Assembly (NCBI GenBank): GCA_037974665.1
Contig: CM075768.1
Location: 59,910,316-59,974,315, forward strand
Length of the DNA: 64,000 nucleotides
DNA from: Ehretia macrophylla
Taxonomy: Eukaryota; Streptophyta; Magnoliopsida; Boraginales; Ehretiaceae
Direction: 5' to 3'
Shown piece after piece: positions 58,395 through 64,000 of the stretch. A program made the translations under genes and the position numbers. Within the stretch, counting starts at the first letter, position 1. The number at the start of each line of letters is the position of its first letter. The notes under the pieces were generated by a model. That model searched no databases. It saw only the letters and a program-made list of their open reading frames with translations, and was not told the origin of the DNA.

Positions 58395-60789
58395 TGTAAC
58401 GGCCTAGAAAATTTAAGCCCTTAATTTCTATACTAGTTATATTAGTTTTCGGCAATTATAGCCCTTAATTCTCTTGAAATGGTTTATGTTGCTTAGCATA
58501 CTTTTAAGATAAAAAATAAAAAAACTGTAGGTGAGATAATTAAGTTGGTAACTGTCCTAATTCCTTTAATACGAACCTAGATTTTATATGTATTTATATG
58601 TCAATGAAAAAGAATTTGTTTTGACTTTTGACTTGACATTTTTTTATTTGTATTTATCGAGATATTGAAGATATTCTTGAAGTGAATTTCGCAATTTTTC
58701 ATGTATACTGTTGTTTCATGTTATTAAGTTGTACTGTAAGTTCTTTTATATTTTATTTTCTTGTTATTATATTCGTTTTTTTCTCACCCCTGCTTCTTTA
58801 TTCAGGTTTTTGATCTTAATATGATTCTATTTATCCTAAAAGGATTTTCTTGAAATTCGCGCTTACTACATCTTGCATGATTAAGACCATTTTAAAATGT
58901 TTTGATTCCCTTTTAGTTGTGGCCTATATGATGTGTGTTGCTCTATGAACTTGTAATATAAAATTTCTCCCATTATGTTTATCTATAACCGCTGGTTCCA
59001 CATGAACTTAAATCTTACTTTATTATACTAAGATGGAACCTCTTGTGCTTTGCTTATACAAACTGATAGGTCAAATAGCTTTGATTTGAAATTCATTTTG
59101 AGCTATCCCTTTAATGTGTTTCTATCCTATTTCAATAATCTATTTGAAATCTATTTTCCTTTTATTTCTATCATTCCATGCTTAATTACACATTAAATTC
59201 ATACCTATTCTTATTTTTTCATGGCATATATTTTTTTTATCACCTTTCATATATTTTTGAATGTATGATCTCTCATATGGTTTTCGAAGCACAAGGAAGA
59301 AAAACTCTTATACGGTTTTTCAAACTTATATGGTCTGAAATATAGTAAACTAGACTTGGGACCATAGTTACTGAATAACATATTGTTTGAAACAAATGAA
59401 GTTCATGAAATTTTGTGAAATTCATTTGCAAATCTAATTTTGTGTTTAGAAGCACTTTTTCAAAAGATTAGAAATCTAATATTTGCAAATTCTAAATTTA
59501 CTTAAGTTTTACTCAAATCATTGCTCGTGAGGTGGAATTTGTAATTCCAAGCCACCAAATTAATTGCTCATCTTTTAAAGACTAAAGTGCCATTTGAGTT
59601 TTCTTTTATTTATTTTTTGCTCTTATTCCATTTGTAGTTAGTTCTTTATATTTTTCTTATGAGCTTCTTCACGATGAATTTTTCTTCTATATTTCTTAAT
59701 CCAAGCTTCTTTTTTTGTCTTCAAATTAGAAGCCCAAATCACGAGTTATTTATTTGTCCGTCCTAACTTTCAGGTAGTCTTAACATACTTAACCATCTAA
59801 AATCACAAATTATTTATTCATATTATCTGTTCCTCAATATTAATCAATTATTTTAAATTTTAAAATGCTTAGTGCTATTTATGAAACACATATTCGTATC
59901 AAATTTTAAAAGTAAAGCTTCAAGATAAAAGGGCAGAAAAGGAATATCTACGAAATATATATTTGCAAATCACATAATTAACTTAATATTATTTTACAAT
60001 TCCAAATAAGGGAATTCATTTATAAATACAAATTCTCATAGAATTCATTTATAAATCAAGTGAATTCCTATATACAATTGTGAGAACTGAATTTGAAAAG
60101 ATAACTTAAATTTCTTAAAATTTGATTTTGACATTGATTTAAGCTATGCATCTAATTGACAGTATTGTGAGCCTTGCATTGGTAGGGTTTGTACATTATC
60201 ATTGTTATCATATAGTATAGAACACTACTTATGTTGTGGATATCCTACTTACATTTGATGATTGAGTAAAATGAACCATTTTTTTGCGTTGTTTAACCAT
60301 GATCACAGTCTTTTTTGAATATCGATAAGAATTATTTCATGAGTTTGTCGTTTTGCATTAGATATTGACCTTAACTACAAAAAAAATTACTTTTGGCGAT
60401 GGACCAATTTGTCACAATTCTTGGCTACAACAATTTTCGTCTAATTTCCGTCGCCAATTTGGAGACGGAATGGTGACGAACCGTCGCATAATACAATTTT
60501 TCTTGTAGTGCTTCACATTGTAATGATTTGATGCTTGCATTATGTATTATTTTTAGTTGTTATTAAAATATTAATTTTATACTGACATGAACAAATTAAT
60601 GCATTGTATTATTTTTATTGTTTCATAAGCTAATTACTTTACTTTGATTTTTAAAGATTATTATTACATCAATTAATTTGTGTTAATATAAGGGTCCAAG
60701 TTATTTTATGGGGAAGTTTCCCTCTTACTGAGTTATGTACTCATTTTAATGTATGCTACTTTGTAGAACACTAGAAATAGCGCATAGTT
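58395..60789 (+). mobile_element. Right-truncated copy of the ATTAC solo LTR (copy B)
   Basis: Starts TGTAACGGCCTAGAAAA after ATTAC (58390-58394) and is collinear with 35301-37564. The last 320 bp of the LTR are missing, because the duplicated segment ends there. Confidence 0.85.
60373..60510. mobile_element. CACTA-type MITE, 138 bp
   Basis: The right end is TTTTTCTTGTAGTG, the inverse of the CACTACAAGAAAAA terminus of the CACTA superfamily. The left end is AACTACAAAAAAAATT, with the first base mutated. The 3-bp duplication CTT lies at 60370-60372 and 60511-60513, the size CACTA transposases make. Copy A of the duplication lacks it (compare about 37287). Inside are inverted GGCGA/TCGCC and GTCGC words. 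Confidence 0.88.
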
Positions 60790-60890
60790 AAAGCTGTCTT
60801 ATAATGACCATTTTCCCTACTTTCTTAACAGGAAAATAAAACTCACCCTAAACTATTTAATATTTCTTTCAGCCTATCATGACTGGGATA

Positions 60891-61056
60891 AAACTCATTA
60901 AAATTTGAACAACCCCCACAAGAGGGAGAGAGAGAGAGGGAGAGAGGAGAATTCCAACGAAAGTCAATAGGCACTAAAACTCATTAAAATTTCAACAACC
61001 CCCACAAGAGGGAGAGAAGGAGATAGGAGAATTCCAACGAAAGTCAATAGGCACTA
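60891..61056. repeat. Tandem duplication of an 86-bp unit
   Basis: Units start at 60891 and 60977 (AAACTCATTAAAATTT...), each with ACAACCCCCACAAGAGGGAGAG and ending AGTCAATAGGCACTA. The second unit is slightly shorter in its GA-rich part. Nothing coding. Confidence 0.85.
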
Positions 61057-62500
61057 GCTTGGAATCTTTGAAAATTTGCTTGATCGGTATTCTACTCGCG
61101 AGAATAAGTATTTTGTGTTCTATAATTGTTAAATATTCATAAAAATTTCAAGAATAGTTTAGAAATAAAATATGGTGTAGGAATCAAGTATAAACAATTA
61201 TAAAGGATGGCTGTGTGAGTATTTATACAACATATTTATGATATGAATAGAGGTTATTGAGGATTCGCGAGAAATTTTGAGATCTTGAAGTTTAGACTAA
61301 ATTCATCAAAGAGGTAAGTAGGTTGATCCTCACCTTCAAATTTTTTTAGGTTATATAGTATTTTGAATATAATTTATTGAATTATTGTAACTACGATTTG
61401 GATTATGAATACTTTGAATGTCGTGACCTATACTCGAAATATAACTATTGATTTATTAAATTCTCGAAGAAATTTACATGTTTAGATTAATCTTTTTAAG
61501 AAAAAAAAACTTTGGAGGATGATTTTGATGCGTTTGTACTTGGATTTCAAAGCATGTTCTTTGAAAATATGGAAAAAACAGTAACTCACTGTGAACAATA
61601 ACTTGGAAAAAAATAAAAAAAGAATGTCTTATTTTGCATATAGTTATGATCTTGTATTGCATATTTTTAACATAGTTTTTAATTGTTTTTAAAGTTTTAA
61701 AAACTTTGAACAAATTGGAATTTCATGATTTCATGCATTTGAGGCTTTGATGATGCATTAAAAGTTTTGAAGTGTTTGCATCACAAGTTATAATATGAAT
61801 CTAAATGTATTAAATGATTTTGAAACTCGAAAATAAAACACTGGGACAAAAATATTTGCATAATTTCAAAGTATGATACATTATGAAAATACTTTGTACT
61901 AGAATTGTTAGATACATTATTTATTTCTTATTGAATACATATATGAAATATTTGAAACTTGAGATTTTAAAAGATTTGTAAAATTATAACCCTTATTGGC
62001 TAGAGATAAATGTCAATTTTTCGGGAATAAAAGCCAATACCCGACCCTTTTTGGCTAGGGAAAAATGCCAATCTTTGACCTCTCTTGGTAGGGGATAAAT
62101 GCCAATTCTAGAATGGTGTTTCCCGTTTATAGGCACAATTGCCTATTTAGACTTTAGACTTGTGTATTGTATTTGTTTGACTATGATTTTTGGCACTATA
62201 AATTTTTGGCATCGATGAATCTAGTTTGGCGTGAACTTTTACAACTCTGGGCATGAAATATTATGATTTTCGCATCAAAGTCATGGTTTTCAAATCTATG
62301 ATAATATGACTATTTGACATGTAACAATATTTTAAAGGTCCCAAGAGCTTTTCTTAGAGTATTTATTGAGATTTGTGTCTCATTTTGTAAAACTGTTTTT
62401 CTTTCTAGAAAGTGAGAAATAGACTTTGGCTATTGCTCATGGTAGAAATTGTATTGAACAAGAGTTTAAAAGATACAATTAGATTTTTTTGGTTATATAT
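61057..62500. other. AT-rich noncoding stretch, possibly decayed LTR
   Basis: No ORF supported. Three imperfect units of GGCTAGGGATAAATGCCAAT occur at 61997-62110. The general make-up resembles long LTRs seen elsewhere in the window, but no TG/CA ends were fixed. Confidence 0.4.
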
Positions 62501-62808
62501 GGTCAATTTTTTAATTCCGTCTAGCTATTGGATTACGATTCCACACATTGGTGTAGAAAAACAAAGGCACTGAAGCAATTTTATTGTTGTAATACTCGTG
62601 CATATATACATGTACAGATTGTATGTTAACAATAGCAAATTACATTGATTCCTATTCTATATGGTAAATTGCATGAATTCCTATTCTATATACAATCAAA
62701 TATGTTGCTTGATTGACTAAGGGATCAGTTCGAGATTACGGAAGCATTAATACAACAATGAATTGATATGGCAAGATATGATGGAGAAATTATCGCTAAT
62801 ACTCCCCC

Positions 62809-63342
62809 TCAAGTTGGATCATGGAGGCACGAAATACCCAACTTGGAAAATAATCGATGAAATTGATCACGGCCTAAAGCCTTGGTTAGAATGTCAGCCA
62901 ATTGGTTGTGGGATGAGATTACTCGAGGAAGGAGCTGCTTAGCTTGGATCTTCTCACGGACAAAATGATAGTCAATATTTATGTGCTTGGTACGTTCATA
63001 AAAGACTGGATTAGCAGAGATGTGGATAGCAGCTTGATTGTCACAAAATAAAAGAACTAGTGCGTTGTGAAGGACATTTAGATCATGAAGTAAGCTTCGG
63101 AGCCACGTGAGCTCACTTGTGGTGGCTGCCATGCTTCGATATTCGGCTTCAACAGATGAGCGAGATATGACTGACTGTTTCTTGGACCTCCAAGAAATAT
63201 GAGATTCTCCCAAAAAAATGATGTAACTTGTGGTGGAGCGACGCGTGGTAGGGCAACCAGCCCAATCCACATCACAATAAGCACGTAATGTAAGATCACT
63301 AGTAATAGGAAATAGAAGACCTTGACATGGCTTTCCTTTCAA
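62809..63342 (-). pseudogene. Copia RNase H
   Basis: Open stretch of 177 codons. Motifs: LRAYCDVDWAGCPTTRRSTT (first catalytic Asp), SRSSVEAEYRSMA (Glu), LFCDNQAAIHISANPVFYER (second Asp), KHINIDYHFVREKI, and LADILTKALGRDQFHRLFSK near the C-terminus. It ends 10 bp or less from the polypurine tract. Upstream it joins LRYLKGKPCQGLL, whose frame has stops. The sequence is closest to Ale/Retrofit-type Copia in my judgement. Confidence 0.9.
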
Positions 63343-64000
63343 GTAACGAAGGAGACGGTGAGCAGCCTAGTGTGGCTGTCTGGGGTCTTGCATGAATTGG
63401 CTCAGGATGTGGACATCATAGCATATATCAGGGTGAGTAATAGTAAGATAAAGAAGACGTCCAACAAGGCGACGATACTAACCCGGATCAAGACAAGGTT
63501 CCCTTATATTAGCAGATAGCTTATGTTGCTACTCTATGGGAAATGAGCTAGACCGAGCTCCAAGCATTCCACTTTCTGAGAGAATATCAAGGGTGTACTT
63601 GCGTTGGCTTAAAAAGATGCCAGTAGAGGAACGCGCGACCTCAATACCCAAAAAATATTTGAGTTTGCCAATGTCTTTGATGCAAAACTTATCATCAAGA
63701 TAGCATTTGAGGCAGGCAATTTCCGTAGAGTTGTTATCGGCAAGGATAACATCGTCGACATAAATAAGAGCAGCCACAAATGAAGAGCCATAATAGTGAA
63801 TAAACAAAGAGTGATCAGCATGAGACTGCACAAAGCCAATAGCAAGTAGTGAAGTAGTGAATTTTTGGTACCAATTGCGAGATGCTTGACGTAATCCGTA
63901 TAAAGACTTGCGAAGACGGCAAACACGATTCTCCCCCTATTTTGCAAATCCTTGAGGGATTTTCATGTAAACTTCTTCATCTAAGTCCCCATGAAGGAAT
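63343..64000 (-). pseudogene. Copia reverse transcriptase, C-terminal part
   Basis: Starts beyond the window. Frame pieces: GDLDEEVYMKIPQGFAK, then a stop, then RVCRLRKSLYGLRQASRNWY, and in 63831-63529 the active site LIYVDDVILA and KYFLGIEVARSSTGIFLSQR. A stop follows at 63529 before the QQHKLSAN linker. YVDD is the normal Copia catalytic motif. Confidence 0.88.

Larger units (their letters stand above)
57088..60789. repeat. Segmental duplication copy B
   Basis: Matches 11315-11748 plus 35213-37564 in the same order and orientation. It lacks the retrotransposon nest but has three insertions of its own: an AT-rich block at about 57275-57600, a LINE tail at 57810-58325 and a CACTA MITE at 60373-60510. 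It ends within the solo LTR. It serves as the empty-site reference for the nest. Confidence 0.88.
62520..64000 (-). mobile_element. Ty1/Copia retrotransposon, 3' half, running off the window
   Basis: From the right edge on the minus strand: RT, RNase H, polypurine tract (TTGAGGGGGAG, 62801-62811) and a 3' LTR to the left that starts TATTAGCG, probably a decayed TGTTAG. The left end of the LTR was not fixed; the start given is approximate. Stops interrupt RT and the RT-RNase H linker, so it is inactive. Confidence 0.82.

Overview
The window is nuclear DNA of a dicot-type flowering plant: spliced genes with GT-AG introns, a DYW-class PPR gene, AT-rich spacers and many plant transposons (Athila-like and Copia LTR elements, solo LTRs, a TRIM, hAT- and CACTA-type MITEs, a LINE fragment). 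Nothing bacterial or viral is present. I cannot name the species.

Genes. From 463 to 6717 (+) lie the last 14 exons of the nuclear-basket protein NUA (plant TPR/Mlp). It converges on a complete two-exon aspartic protease of the NANA type (7708-9507, -). A PPR-DYW gene (44373-46484, -) is broken by two frameshifts and a stop. A 34-bp first-exon-like ORF sits in a large inverted repeat near 49.2 kb. No other convincing host gene was found.

Transposon nest, 11749-35212. The outer unit is a non-autonomous, gag-only Athila-like element (+ strand). Its 5' LTR is split twice: by a 14-kb Athila-like element with gag-PR-RT-RH-INT and a downstream env-position ORF (12169-26152, - strand), and by a 2.3-kb solo LTR (26856-29166). 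Each insertion has TG...CA ends and a 5-bp target duplication with one transition. The nest lies inside one copy of a segmental duplication whose other copy (57088-60789) lacks it. Both copies carry the same solo LTR (intact at 35301-37883), so the order is: solo LTR, duplication, outer element, then its two guests.

Right half. It holds a third solo LTR (40485-42859, perfect TTAAT duplication, GC-rich hairpin), a long-TIR element with a 181-bp tandem duplication, the PPR pseudogene, an inverted repeat of about 0.6-0.7-kb arms carrying two copies of a promoter plus first exon, a hAT-type MITE in one arm, a 490-bp TRIM, a LINE tail, a CACTA MITE and the 3' half of a Copia element running off the right edge.

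Most interesting signal: pairs of the palindrome CGCTCGAGCG stand just upstream of the TATA box in the LTRs of two different elements, and again inside the autonomous element upstream of its env-position ORF. They look like a shared promoter module, possibly also serving an internal promoter.
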